This document shows positions 1 through 8,699 of a stretch of 64,000 nt of DNA, in pieces (position 1 is the stretch's first letter; each line of letters starts with the position of its first letter). The position numbers were made by a program, and so were the translations under genes. This DNA comes from CAWFKW01 sp963816535 (lineage in GTDB: Bacteria > Bacteroidota > Ignavibacteria > Tepidaquicellales > OLB5): positions 1,364,001-1,428,000 of the forward strand of contig CAWFKW010000003.1 in NCBI GenBank assembly GCA_963816535.1, given 5' to 3'. Under the pieces are notes generated by a model, which was given only the letters and a program-made list of their open reading frames with translations, ran no database searches and was not told the DNA's origin.

Positions 1-240
1 CTGAAAGAGTGGATCGACGAATACAAAGTAGACGGAGTAATATTCCATGACGCTAAAACCTGTTTTAATAATTCAAATACGCGGTTTGGAATGCCTCAAA
101 GATTCAAAGAACAAACAGGTATCCCGGTCCTTATTGTCGAAGGCGATCTGTGCGACCTCCGTTTCTTCAGCGAGGGGCAATCTGTCAGCAAGATCGAGAC
201 TTTTATAGAGCAGCTTGAGAATCAAAAAATTTTAAACTGA
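1..240 (+). CDS. bcrB: Benzoyl-CoA reductase subunit B-like (HgdB family), C-terminal fragment
   Basis: An open frame from the window edge ends in TGA at 238-240 and gives the last 79 residues. The text FHDAKTC-NNSN-R-GMPQR followed by G-P-L-EGDL-DLR and FIEQLE is the C-terminal signature of the 2-hydroxyacyl-CoA dehydratase/HgdB superfamily, and it is closest to the B subunit of ATP-dependent benzoyl-CoA reductases. That subunit helps hold the catalytic [4Fe-4S] clusters and the benzoyl-CoA substrate. It lies 11 bp upstream of the ATPase fusion and heads the visible benzoyl-CoA operon. The 5' part is outside the window, so the choice between B and C subunits or a paralogous dehydratase is not certain; the had/oah/dch neighbours favour BcrB. 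Confidence 0.75.
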   Translation: MKEWIDEYKVDGVIFHDAKTCFNNSNTRFGMPQRFKEQTGIPVLIVEGDLCDLRFFSEGQSVSKIETFIEQLENQKILN

Positions 241-251
241 ATAATAAAACA

Positions 252-2117
252 ATGGAGAATCCGGAAAATACAGTCGCAAATCCTCTGAGAATCGCAGTTG
301 TGGGGCTTGGCCCGGTTGGAATAATACTTGCCGTTCATCTTAAGGAAGCCGGTTTCGATGTTGCAGTATGCGATATAGATAAAATCAAAATAAATCTTAT
401 CCGCACAGAAGGCGTAAAGCTGGAGGGGGCGATAAGCAAACAAATGTACTTCGAAAATATCTATACAGATGTGCTGGACCTGAAAAAATTTGATCCGGAT
501 CTGCTGATATTTGCGCTCAAAACATACCAGACCCCTGATACTTTGGTAGATGCCGTTAAGCTTAACAACGATAAACTTCTGGTCATGTGCGCCCAGAACG
601 GAATCGACAGCGAACTCATGATTATTGATTCTTTTGGCGAATCAAAAACCATGCGCATGGTGATAAACTTCGCCGGGAACCTGAATGCGCCCAATATTGT
701 AAAGGTGTCATTTTTCAATCCCCCGAATTTTCTTGCTTCCATGGACGATACTCAAATAGAGCTTGCCCAGATGCTTGCCGACAGGCTCACTGAAGTTTTT
801 CTTGACACTAAGACCATACATTCATTCGAAATTCTTAAGAGGATTTGGGAAAAGACAATATTGAACGCAGCTCTTAGTCCATTGTGCGGTATAGGCAAAC
901 TGACCATGAAAGAAGCGATGGATATACCTGATACAGTTGAGCTTATAGAAGTTGTAATACAGGAAGCCGTTGAAGTCGCCGAAGCTGAGAAAATCAATTT
1001 CGAAGACGATTTTATACGCAAGTGCCTGCGTTATTTACGTAAAGCCGGGAATCACTATCCTTCGCTTGCGGTTGATTTGATTAATAACAGGCCGACTGAA
1101 ATAGATTACATGAACGGAAAAATAGTTGAATACGGCCACAAACATTATATAAGAACGTCGCTAAACCTGGCTCTTACAAATATGGTGAAGGCAATGTCTC
1201 TTAAAACTTTGCAAACAAATCTCACATCGGTAATTACATTTGCCGCTACAAAGAATTCTGTAAAGAAAAGCCTGGTCAATTTCGATAAGGACCGCGCTAC
1301 AGGGGCGGGCGATTGCTACCTTGGAATAGACCTTGGATCAGCATACATGAAATTTGCCGTAATCGACGAAGATGACAGCATTCTTTTTGATACTATGCTT
1401 AAAACGGCAAACCGCGACCGCATTGCGCTGAAACACGTGCTTGAAGCTATTAACGCAGAGTATAAAATAAAATATTCCTGCGCGACAGGTTACGGCCGCA
1501 AGCATTTTCCGGACGCTGAAATGATAAAGACTGAAATTAACTGCGCCGCGGCAGGCGTATCGGCATATTTTCCCGGGGAAAAGAATATTATAGATATCGG
1601 GGGCGAAGATATTAAGATAATCAAATGCGACAGTTTTAACAACGTCGACAGCTTTTATATGAACGATAAATGCGCCGCGGGAACGGGATCGTTTCTGACC
1701 GAAATCGCCGAAAGGGCTGATATTAAAGTGTCCGAAATGAGCAACCTCGCGTCTAAATCAAAATTTAACGTCGAGCTTAACAGTTTCTGCACGGTTTTTG
1801 CAAAGACGGAGATCATGGGCTGGCTGTACAATGGAGTGCCTGTAGATGATATCTCGCGCGGAGTTTACCTCTCGCTGGCAAATAAAATTGCCAGGTTAAG
1901 AATTGACCCTACTATACCTACATATATAATTGGCGGCGTAATAGCGCACCATCCGTATTTGAAAGCCCTGCTTTCCGAAAAACTGAAACATGAAGTGCAT
2001 GTTGTGGAAAAGCCGCAATTTGCAGTTGCCTACGGCGCAGCGCTCACGTCAAAACAGCATTTTTTAAAATCGCTTTCAAAAGGAATTATTGAAGAAAACG
2101 CTCAAATAAACTTATGA
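252..2117 (+). CDS. Fusion of ketopantoate-reductase-like domain with BcrA/BcrD-type ATPase of benzoyl-CoA reductase
   Basis: 621 aa with two complete domains. Residues about 12-330 are a PanE/ApbA-type reductase: Rossmann GLGPVG near 18-23, the KRIWEK...N segment with the family's catalytic lysine, and PSLAVDL...TEIDYMNG. Residues about 354-610 are a BadF/BadG/BcrA/BcrD ATPase: GIDLGS, DIGGED (usually DIGGQD), CAAGTG with Cys474, and FCTVFAKTE with Cys513. The last two are the cysteines expected to bind the inter-subunit [4Fe-4S] cluster. The ATPase part is about the size of BcrD/BadG. In the known enzyme the ATPase couples ATP hydrolysis to electron transfer for ring reduction. Fusion to a reductase domain is not something I know for this family. 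The stop overlaps the thiolase start by 4 bp (ATGA). The substrate of the reductase domain is unknown. Confidence 0.85.
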   Translation: MENPENTVANPLRIAVVGLGPVGIILAVHLKEAGFDVAVCDIDKIKINLIRTEGVKLEGAISKQMYFENIYTDVLDLKKFDPDLLIFALKTYQTPDTLVDAVKLNNDKLLVMCAQNGIDSELMIIDSFGESKTMRMVINFAGNLNAPNIVKVSFFNPPNFLASMDDTQIELAQMLADRLTEVFLDTKTIHSFEILKRIWEKTILNAALSPLCGIGKLTMKEAMDIPDTVELIEVVIQEAVEVAEAEKINFEDDFIRKCLRYLRKAGNHYPSLAVDLINNRPTEIDYMNGKIVEYGHKHYIRTSLNLALTNMVKAMSLKTLQTNLTSVITFAATKNSVKKSLVNFDKDRATGAGDCYLGIDLGSAYMKFAVIDEDDSILFDTMLKTANRDRIALKHVLEAINAEYKIKYSCATGYGRKHFPDAEMIKTEINCAAAGVSAYFPGEKNIIDIGGEDIKIIKCDSFNNVDSFYMNDKCAAGTGSFLTEIAERADIKVSEMSNLASKSKFNVELNSFCTVFAKTEIMGWLYNGVPVDDISRGVYLSLANKIARLRIDPTIPTYIIGGVIAHHPYLKALLSEKLKHEVHVVEKPQFAVAYGAALTSKQHFLKSLSKGIIEENAQINL

Positions 2118-3376
2118 AATCTTATCACAACAGAGAAAAAGGAATAGGGATTCTATTCGACGATATTTATATGGCCGGGGGAGCGCGAACTCCTTTTGGC
2201 AAATTTTGTGGAACTCTCGCAAGAGTATCCCCGACCGACCTCGGCATATATGCTTCAAAAGGCGCCTTTGAAAAGACCGGCATCAGCGCCGGAGATATTG
2301 ACCAGGTTGTTATAGCGAACATCGGCCAGGCATGCCCTGATGCATATTTCCTCCCGAGGCATATCGCTCTTTTTTCAGGGGTTCCGTTAACGGTTCCTGC
2401 GCTGATGGTCCAGAGGATATGCGCTTCAGGCCTTGAAACAATAGTAACTGCAGGAGAACAGATATCTCTTGGAAAAGCTGACAGCGTTTTATGCTGCGGA
2501 ACTGAAAACATGTCGCTTGCGCCTACTGTCAGTTTCGGAAACCGCATGGGTTACCCCCTCGGCAAAATTGATTTTAAAGATATGCTTTGGGTGGCGCTTG
2601 ACAACACCGCGGCAGGTTACCCAATGGGCGAAACTGCCGAGAACCTTGCTAAACGATACAGTATCTTGCGCTCTGAAGTCGACGAGTTCGCGCAGCTTTC
2701 CAGCTCGCGCGCGGTGGCGGCAATAAATAATGGGGTATTCAAAAGTGAAATTACGCCTGTTAATTCTGCAGTTTTCGAAATCGATGGGCTGAAACCAAGA
2801 AAAGTAAACCTGCCCCGAGGCGTAAAAGATTTCGAAATTGACGAGAACGTCCGGCCTACAACTATCGAAGCATTATCAAAGTTGCCTTCAGCGTTTATAA
2901 AAGACGGTATCCAGACTGCCGGCAATTCAAGCGGCATTGTTGACGGCGCAGCCGCAGCTGTGATCGGGAACGGGTCATTTATAAAAAGCAAATCCCTTAA
3001 GCCAATGGCGCGGGTTATTGCCGCGGCTGCCTGCGGAGTCGACCCGAAACATATGGGTATCGGACCCGTACCGGCAATTAACATTATTCTCGAAATGACA
3101 GGATTGAAGCTTGACGATATTGACCTTATTGAAATAAATGAAGCTTTTGGCGCGCAGCTTATAGCCTGTGAAAGAGAGCTTGGATTGGACAGAAATAAGC
3201 TTAACGTTAACGGCGGCGCAATAGCGCTTGGCCACCCCCTTGGAGCGACGGGTGTCCGGCTGTCATTAACTATAACTAGAGAACTTATAGCAAGAAAAGC
3301 AAAATATGGTATTGCATCTGCTTGCGTTGGAGGCGGACAGGGAACGGCGATACTGTATGAAAATTGTATTTTATAA
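2114..3376 (+). CDS. Thiolase (acyl-CoA acetyltransferase)
   Basis: 420 aa thiolase. The nucleophile cysteine lies in QRICASGLE, the histidines in NEAFG and GHPLGATG, and the second catalytic cysteine in CVGGGQGTA. It would cleave 3-oxoacyl-CoA with CoA and fits the last step of the lower benzoyl-CoA pathway (3-oxopimelyl-CoA to glutaryl-CoA and acetyl-CoA) or a related beta-oxidation. NEAFG replaces the more common NEAFA. The start overlaps the preceding stop as ATGA, which adds about 19 residues before the usual thiolase N-terminus; the ATG at 2171 is an alternative. Exact substrate is inferred from context only. Confidence 0.85.
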   Translation: MKSYHNREKGIGILFDDIYMAGGARTPFGKFCGTLARVSPTDLGIYASKGAFEKTGISAGDIDQVVIANIGQACPDAYFLPRHIALFSGVPLTVPALMVQRICASGLETIVTAGEQISLGKADSVLCCGTENMSLAPTVSFGNRMGYPLGKIDFKDMLWVALDNTAAGYPMGETAENLAKRYSILRSEVDEFAQLSSSRAVAAINNGVFKSEITPVNSAVFEIDGLKPRKVNLPRGVKDFEIDENVRPTTIEALSKLPSAFIKDGIQTAGNSSGIVDGAAAAVIGNGSFIKSKSLKPMARVIAAAACGVDPKHMGIGPVPAINIILEMTGLKLDDIDLIEINEAFGAQLIACERELGLDRNKLNVNGGAIALGHPLGATGVRLSLTITRELIARKAKYGIASACVGGGQGTAILYENCIL

Positions 3377-3429
3377 TTTATACATCTAAGAAATCTGATT
3401 TTTTCTGAATTAACTTATTGATACCGGAT

Positions 3430-4491
3430 ATGAATAACGGCAAAATGCATTCCTGGAAAATGACCGAGCGCGGCAAAGAATTTACACTTGTCGAAACCGA
3501 AATCCCTGAACCGGGCGAGGGAGAAGTAGTGGTTAAAGTAGCGGGCTGCGGCGTGTGTCATACAGACCTGAGTTTCTGGCATGCAGGAGTTAAAACCAAA
3601 CATGAACTTCCGCTTACGCTTGGACATGAAATAAGCGGAACTGTTATAAAAGGCCCTGAAGAATGGATGGGTAAAAAAGTAATTATTCCGGCTGTATTGC
3701 CTTGCGGTGAGTGTGAGCTTTGTAAAAGCGGCGTAAGTAATATCTGTCAGAATCAAAAAATGCCGGGAAATGATTTTGACGGGGGTTTTGCTTCACATGT
3801 GAAAGCGCCATACCGGTTTTTATGCCCTGTGCCCGATAAAGCCCTGAAAAATCACACCCTTGAACAGCTATCGGTAATAGCCGATGCAATATCTACACCG
3901 TACCAGGTCATAAAAAAATCAGGACTTAAAAATGGCGACCTCGCAATAGTAATTGGCGTTGGCGGGGTTGGTATTTACGGAGCGCAGATCGCCAAAATAT
4001 TGGGGGCAAAAGTTCTGGCAATAGATATCAGCGAAGCGAAACTTGCCATTGCAAAAGCTAACGGAGCAGATGTAACAATAAATTCAACCGGGCTTGATAT
4101 AAAAGCGGTTAAAGACCTGGTAAGATCGACCGTAAAAGAAATAGGCGCTCCCAGATATGCATGGAAAATATTTGAGTTTTCCGGAACCAAAGCGGGACAG
4201 GAACTGGCTTTTAATTTAATAACATTTGCCTCAACGTTCTCTGTTGTAGGATTTACGATGGATAAGCTCGAACTCAGGCTCAGCAACTTAATGGCATTTG
4301 ACGCTAAAGCTATTGGCACATGGGGATGTATGCCGGAACTCTATCCCGAAGTTGTGGAACTCATTTCAAACGGAAAGTTAAATGTTAAAGAATTTACAGA
4401 ACTATTTCCTCTTTCGAAAATAAACGAGGTTTTTAAAAATACGCTGGAACATAAATATGTAAAACGGTCAATTATGGTTCCTGAAAATTAA
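3430..4491 (+). CDS. had: 6-hydroxycyclohex-1-ene-1-carbonyl-CoA dehydrogenase
   Basis: Zinc-dependent medium-chain alcohol dehydrogenase of about 353 aa. It has the catalytic-zinc motif GCGVCHTD, GHE, the four-cysteine structural zinc loop (CGECELC...C) and a Rossmann GVGGVG. The loop MPGNDFDGGFASH matches the Had family that oxidises 6-hydroxycyclohex-1-ene-1-carbonyl-CoA to the 6-oxo compound with NAD+. The position directly before oah and dch supports this. I chose the ATG at 3430; an in-frame TTG at 3418 and an ATG at 3445 are alternatives, and none has a clear Shine-Dalgarno. 53 bp separate it from the thiolase. Confidence 0.88.
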   Translation: MNNGKMHSWKMTERGKEFTLVETEIPEPGEGEVVVKVAGCGVCHTDLSFWHAGVKTKHELPLTLGHEISGTVIKGPEEWMGKKVIIPAVLPCGECELCKSGVSNICQNQKMPGNDFDGGFASHVKAPYRFLCPVPDKALKNHTLEQLSVIADAISTPYQVIKKSGLKNGDLAIVIGVGGVGIYGAQIAKILGAKVLAIDISEAKLAIAKANGADVTINSTGLDIKAVKDLVRSTVKEIGAPRYAWKIFEFSGTKAGQELAFNLITFASTFSVVGFTMDKLELRLSNLMAFDAKAIGTWGCMPELYPEVVELISNGKLNVKEFTELFPLSKINEVFKNTLEHKYVKRSIMVPEN

Positions 4492-4525
4492 AAATATATT
4501 TTTAAACTAATAACTGGATATTATA

Positions 4526-5617
4526 ATGGAATTAAAAAATCACAATCTTGTAAGCTATGACTATAAAGAAATAATTGTTGACAAGAAACCATGTCTTGAT
4601 AAAGACGGTAAACCGGTAGAAGGTTTATATAATAAATGGATCTACCTGAATAATCCTAAACAATACAACTCATATACAACTGGCGCTGTAAAAGAGGTGA
4701 TACTCGCATTCAGGGAAGCATCAAACGACAGGGATGTTGTCGCAGTTGTGTTTACAGGCGTGGGCGATAAAGCATTCTGCACAGGAGGAAATACAAAAGA
4801 ATATGCCGAATATTATGCAGGTAATCCCCCGGAATATATGCAATATATGCGTTTGTTCAATGATATGGTTTCAAATATCCTGATGTGCGATAAGCCGGTG
4901 ATTTGCAGAGTAAACGGAATGAGAATAGGCGGCGGGCAGGAAATAGGCATGGCATGCGATTATTCAATAGCTCAGGATATGGCCAAGTTCGGACAGGCTG
5001 GTCCAAAGCATGGCAGCGTTCCCGACGGCGGCTCGACGGACTTCCTGCATTTGTTTGCGGGCGTCGAAAGAGCAATGTATTCATGCACAGCCTGCGACCC
5101 GTGGAGCGCGCACGAAGCGCTTATGTACGGGCTTCTGACAAAGATCGTTCCGTCAAATAAGTATAACGGGAAATTCATTCCAAATCCATTGGTTTACGCA
5201 GATAGATGGGTTGACAATTCAGGCAATATCATTTACGGCAGTGTGAAAAAAGGGGACGATCTTGTAAAAGCCAAGGAACTGCTGAAATCATGCGAATCAA
5301 GCCTTGAGCTTCTTGACGAGGCTGTGAATGAATTATGTACGCGATTATTGTATACGTTTCCGAACTGCCTTACAAAAACTATCCAGTCAATACGTAAAAA
5401 GAAGCTTGAGCACTGGGATATGAATAAAGAAAACAGCAGGGAATGGCTGGGATTAAATATGATGACGGAAGCAAAAGCCGGGTTCAGGGCATTTAATGAC
5501 GGGCCTAAGGATGAGAGGGAAGTTGATTTTATCATGCTTAGGAAATTCCTGGCTGAAGGCAGGCAGTGGGACGATGCAATGATAAAAGAAATATCGCCGC
5601 AATACAAAAATAAATAA
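4526..5617 (+). CDS. oah: 6-oxocyclohex-1-ene-1-carbonyl-CoA hydrolase (ring-opening)
   Basis: 363 aa crotonase-fold protein that matches the BamA/Oah marker family of anaerobic aromatic degradation. Recognisable segments are KWIYLNNPKQYNSYTT, FCTGGNTKEYAEYY, RVNGMRIGGGQEIGMACDYS and GSVPDGGSTDFLHLF. It hydrates and hydrolytically opens the ring to 3-hydroxypimelyl-CoA. The length fits the family (about 360-380 aa), longer than ordinary enoyl-CoA hydratases. It sits in the order had-oah-dch, 18 bp before dch. Synonym bamA. The family assignment is strong because these motifs are highly conserved. Confidence 0.93.
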   Translation: MELKNHNLVSYDYKEIIVDKKPCLDKDGKPVEGLYNKWIYLNNPKQYNSYTTGAVKEVILAFREASNDRDVVAVVFTGVGDKAFCTGGNTKEYAEYYAGNPPEYMQYMRLFNDMVSNILMCDKPVICRVNGMRIGGGQEIGMACDYSIAQDMAKFGQAGPKHGSVPDGGSTDFLHLFAGVERAMYSCTACDPWSAHEALMYGLLTKIVPSNKYNGKFIPNPLVYADRWVDNSGNIIYGSVKKGDDLVKAKELLKSCESSLELLDEAVNELCTRLLYTFPNCLTKTIQSIRKKKLEHWDMNKENSREWLGLNMMTEAKAGFRAFNDGPKDEREVDFIMLRKFLAEGRQWDDAMIKEISPQYKNK

Positions 5618-5635
5618 AGCCGCATACTTTTAAAT

Positions 5636-6409
5636 ATGGACAAGATAAAAATTGATTATCTCTATGACGGTTCAGTAGCAAAAGTCACTCTGAACGCTCC
5701 TAAAGGCAATGTGATGGACATGATAATGATGCAGGATCTTCAGAGCTTGTTTGACCGGTTCAAATCGCTAAATGACCTTAAGCTGATAACATTCGAAGGG
5801 GAAGGCGGTCATTTTTCATTCGGAGCCAGCGTGGAGGAGCACAAAAAAGAACAGGCCGGAGAAATGCTCCGGAATTTTCACTCTCTATTTTATTCTCTTA
5901 TTGACCTAAGTATTCCAACGGCGGCAAAGGTTTGGGGCCAGTGTCTGGGCGGGGCAATGGAGCTGAGCCTCATGTGTAATTTTATTTTTGCAGACCATAC
6001 CGCAAAATTTGGGCAGCCTGAAATTATACTGGGTGTTTTTCCGCCGCCGGCGTCGCTTTTGCTGCCTTTAAAGATCGGAAGCGCTAAAGCCGATGAATTG
6101 CTTATTACAGGCAAAACAGTTTCTTCGCTGGATGGAAAAACTTTAGGGTTTGTAAATGAAGTCTATGAAAACCGGGAAATGTTGAACGAAGGGGCAGATC
6201 TATTTATTAAAGAACACATTTTGCCAAAAAGCGCCTCTTCGCTGCGTTTTGCCGTGAAAGCGGCAAGGCGGGTTTTTGATAAGGTATTACAGGATGAATT
6301 AAAGAAACTTGAAAACATGTACGTGAACGAAATGATGGAAACAGAAGATTCCAATGAAGGTATAATGTCATTTTTAGAAAAAAGAAAACCCAATTGGCAA
6401 AACAAATAA
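5636..6409 (+). CDS. dch: Cyclohexa-1,5-diene-1-carbonyl-CoA hydratase
   Basis: 257 aa crotonase-superfamily protein. Segments APKGNVMDM, HFSFGASVEEH, WGQCLGGAMELSL and QPEIILGVFPPPAS are typical of the dienoyl-CoA hydratase that adds water to the reduced benzoyl-CoA ring. It acts between benzoyl-CoA reductase and Had. Short gaps (18 bp before, 6 bp after) show co-transcription with oah and the downstream fusion. Several in-frame ATGs early in the protein make the exact start slightly uncertain, but MDKIKIDYLYDG fits family N-termini. Confidence 0.9.
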   Translation: MDKIKIDYLYDGSVAKVTLNAPKGNVMDMIMMQDLQSLFDRFKSLNDLKLITFEGEGGHFSFGASVEEHKKEQAGEMLRNFHSLFYSLIDLSIPTAAKVWGQCLGGAMELSLMCNFIFADHTAKFGQPEIILGVFPPPASLLLPLKIGSAKADELLITGKTVSSLDGKTLGFVNEVYENREMLNEGADLFIKEHILPKSASSLRFAVKAARRVFDKVLQDELKKLENMYVNEMMETEDSNEGIMSFLEKRKPNWQNK

Positions 6410-6415
6410 GCTAAA

Positions 6416-8416
6416 ATGAAGATAATAAAAACAGTCGGAGTGGCCGGAGCCGGAACCATGGGGTCGGCGCTTGCGCAAAAATTTGCAATGGAAGGGTTTA
6501 ATGTAATCCTTTTAGATACTCAACAGGATTTCGTTGATAAAGGCATTCAGCGGATAAAAGACACGTTAAACGAAGGCGTAGAAAAAAAAATATTTACACC
6601 TGAAAAGGCTGAAAAAATTCTCTCAGCCATTCATGGAACGGCTGATATTAATGAACTGGCAAAAGCAGAACTTGTTATTGAAGCTGTTTTTGAGAATTTT
6701 GAAGCTAAAGCGGAACTTTTCAAAAAACTTGATCCTGTTCTTTCAAAAGACGCGATAATTGCGACAAACACTTCATCGTTTTCGGTTACGGAACTTGCAA
6801 AAAATATTTCACATCCTGAAAGATTTATAGGCGTTCATTATTTTTACCATGCCGCCAAGAACAGGCTTGTTGAAATTATTCCCGGTGAAAAAACTTCAGC
6901 TGAAACGTTTAAATCAATGGAAGTTTTTTCGGTTCAGTCTGGCAAAGACGCTATAACATGCAAAGACGCTTACGGATTTGTTGTAAACAGGTTTTTTGTC
7001 CCATGGTTAAACGAAGCCGTGCGCCTTTTTGAAGAAGGCATTGCAAACCCCGGTGAAATAGACGCGGTGTGCATGAAAACTTTATCAATCGGCATGGGGC
7101 CGTTTGCTCTTATGAATGCAACCGGCGTGCCTGTTGCATATCATGCGGAAAAAACGCTTGAACATTACGGCAGGCTTTATAAAGTTTCGAATTCCCTGAA
7201 GGTTCAGGCTGAAAAAAAGGAAGACTGGAAGATTGACCCTGCAGACGATTCAGCAATAAGCTCTGATGTAAAAAAAGTTATTAATGACAGATTGATGGGG
7301 ACGATTTTTTTTGTATGTTCGCAGTTGCTTGATGAAAAAGTCTGCACACCAGTTGAAATCAACCGCGGCGCAAGGATAGGCCTTGCATGGAGAAAAGGGC
7401 CAGTCGACCTGATGAAAAAAGCGGGCGAAGAAGAGGTGAGAAGGCTTATGAAAGAAATAAGCGAAAGGTATAAAGAGAAAACGCCTTCATCGATTGGCAA
7501 AATTTTCTGGAACATTGAATTAGTGACTCTTTCCAAAAAAGGTGAAAATGCAGTAATCACTGTTAACAAGCCGGAAGATATGAACGCTTTAAATGAAGCG
7601 GTGGTTAACCAGATTGAAGAGAAGTTCAGAGACGCCGATTCCGATCCCGTAATTAAAACCATATTCATTACCGGATCGGGAAAGGCTTTTGTTGCGGGAG
7701 CTGATATTAAATTTTTCATTAATAACATTAAATCGGGTTCAATTGATAGGATAGTTGAATTTACTCAATACTGCCAGGGCGTTTATAACGCGATCGATAA
7801 CAGCAATAAGAAAGTAGCGGCAGTTTTAAACGGGTTAACGCTTGGCGGGGGATTAGAACTTGCCCTTTGCGCTGACGTTATTTTAGCTCTGCCTAACGCC
7901 GTTTTAGCTTACCCTGAAACGGGAATCGGAATTTATCCCGGCCTTGGCGGAACACAGCGTACACAAAAGAAAATCGGGAAAGCCTTAACTAAATATCTTG
8001 TATTTACAGGGGACATGTTAAACGCATACGACGCTCAGAAAATCGGCCTGGTGGATAAAATAATCACCATTAACGAAATGTTCGCGTTATTTGATGGAAA
8101 TGAAAAGATTGAAGAAATAGCTGAAAAACCTCTCCCGGATGAAAAGTATTTGAGTATTCAGGATTTTTTCTCTCATTATGTATTCGGAGAGTCAGATTAT
8201 GAAGCTGAGAATGATTCAATTGCAAAGCTTTATGAAAAAATGCTCAACAGGATAAAATACAAAGCCCCGCTTGCCGTTAAAACCGCTGAAAAACTCATTG
8301 ATGAAGGCAAAGGGCCGGCATCGGAGCTTGAAAATTTGTCTTACATATTTTCTACTGAAGATGCTTTGCTTGGCTTAAGTTCGGTTGGTAAAAAAGTCGA
8401 ATATAAAGGCAGATAA
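6416..8416 (+). CDS. 3-hydroxyacyl-CoA dehydrogenase / enoyl-CoA hydratase fusion
   Basis: 666 aa. The N-terminal part (about 1-370) is a 3-hydroxyacyl-CoA dehydrogenase: GAGTMGSALAQKFAMEG, the family segment ATNTSSFSVTELA, GVHYFYHA, and the second helical domain with GFVVNRFF. The C-terminal part (about 375-620) is a crotonase: FVAGADIKFF, NGLTLGGGLELALCADV and GIYPGLGGTQRT. The order HAD-then-ECH is the reverse of FadB/FadJ and is known from archaeal-type fusions. It probably processes 3-hydroxypimelyl-CoA and later intermediates. It is the last gene of the catabolic run, 6 bp after dch. Confidence 0.88.
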   Translation: MKIIKTVGVAGAGTMGSALAQKFAMEGFNVILLDTQQDFVDKGIQRIKDTLNEGVEKKIFTPEKAEKILSAIHGTADINELAKAELVIEAVFENFEAKAELFKKLDPVLSKDAIIATNTSSFSVTELAKNISHPERFIGVHYFYHAAKNRLVEIIPGEKTSAETFKSMEVFSVQSGKDAITCKDAYGFVVNRFFVPWLNEAVRLFEEGIANPGEIDAVCMKTLSIGMGPFALMNATGVPVAYHAEKTLEHYGRLYKVSNSLKVQAEKKEDWKIDPADDSAISSDVKKVINDRLMGTIFFVCSQLLDEKVCTPVEINRGARIGLAWRKGPVDLMKKAGEEEVRRLMKEISERYKEKTPSSIGKIFWNIELVTLSKKGENAVITVNKPEDMNALNEAVVNQIEEKFRDADSDPVIKTIFITGSGKAFVAGADIKFFINNIKSGSIDRIVEFTQYCQGVYNAIDNSNKKVAAVLNGLTLGGGLELALCADVILALPNAVLAYPETGIGIYPGLGGTQRTQKKIGKALTKYLVFTGDMLNAYDAQKIGLVDKIITINEMFALFDGNEKIEEIAEKPLPDEKYLSIQDFFSHYVFGESDYEAENDSIAKLYEKMLNRIKYKAPLAVKTAEKLIDEGKGPASELENLSYIFSTEDALLGLSSVGKKVEYKGR

Positions 8417-8470
8417 AATAATATATTTCATTAAAAGTATAGAAAAATAATTATTATAAAATATGATCAT

Positions 8471-8596
8471 TCTCCGAGTTACTCTTTCTAAATCTCTTTT
8501 GACATGGAAAGTAACCGATAGGGTTAATTTAGAAATGAATTAGCCTGCCTGTCCCGTTTTTAAAGGGGCCATTTTGCAAAGGAGATACTCGCGGGA
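8471..8596 (+). ncRNA. Probable molybdenum cofactor (Moco) riboswitch aptamer
   Basis: This sits in the 283-bp gap ahead of the molybdopterin operon. TCTCCGAGT (8471-8479) can pair with ACTCGCGGGA (8587-8596), giving nine pairs with one bulged C, as a closing P1 helix. The interior holds GCCTGCCTGTCCC, AAAGGGGCC and AAGGAG blocks that look like the conserved core of Moco RNA. The family is known upstream of moa/moe genes and Mo/W transport genes, where it senses reduced molybdopterin cofactor. Assignment is from pairing and memory of the consensus, so the exact ends are approximate. Confidence 0.7.
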
Positions 8597-8603
8597 TTAT
8601 TTA

Positions 8604-8635
8604 AAGCCCTGTGTTTCTTTGCAAATACAGGGCTT
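8604..8635 (+). promoter_or_regulatory. Strong hairpin just after the riboswitch, probable expression platform
   Basis: AAGCCCTGT...ACAGGGCTT forms a 13-bp stem (8604-8616 with 8623-8635, one G-T pair) around a 6-nt loop. No T-run follows, so it is not a standard intrinsic terminator by itself. It lies between the aptamer and the transporter start at 8700 and probably belongs to the switching region, or it may be a pause or RNA-processing structure. Confidence 0.55.
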
Positions 8636-8699
8636 CGTAATTATGCAGAATGAAAATATTAACGCTTAACCGATTTGAAAAGCATCTAAATAGAAAAAA

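Noticed and set aside
8604..8635. Hairpin as a simple intrinsic terminator of the catabolic operon
   Set aside because: No T-run follows, and it is positioned between a riboswitch and its operon, so a regulatory role is more likely.
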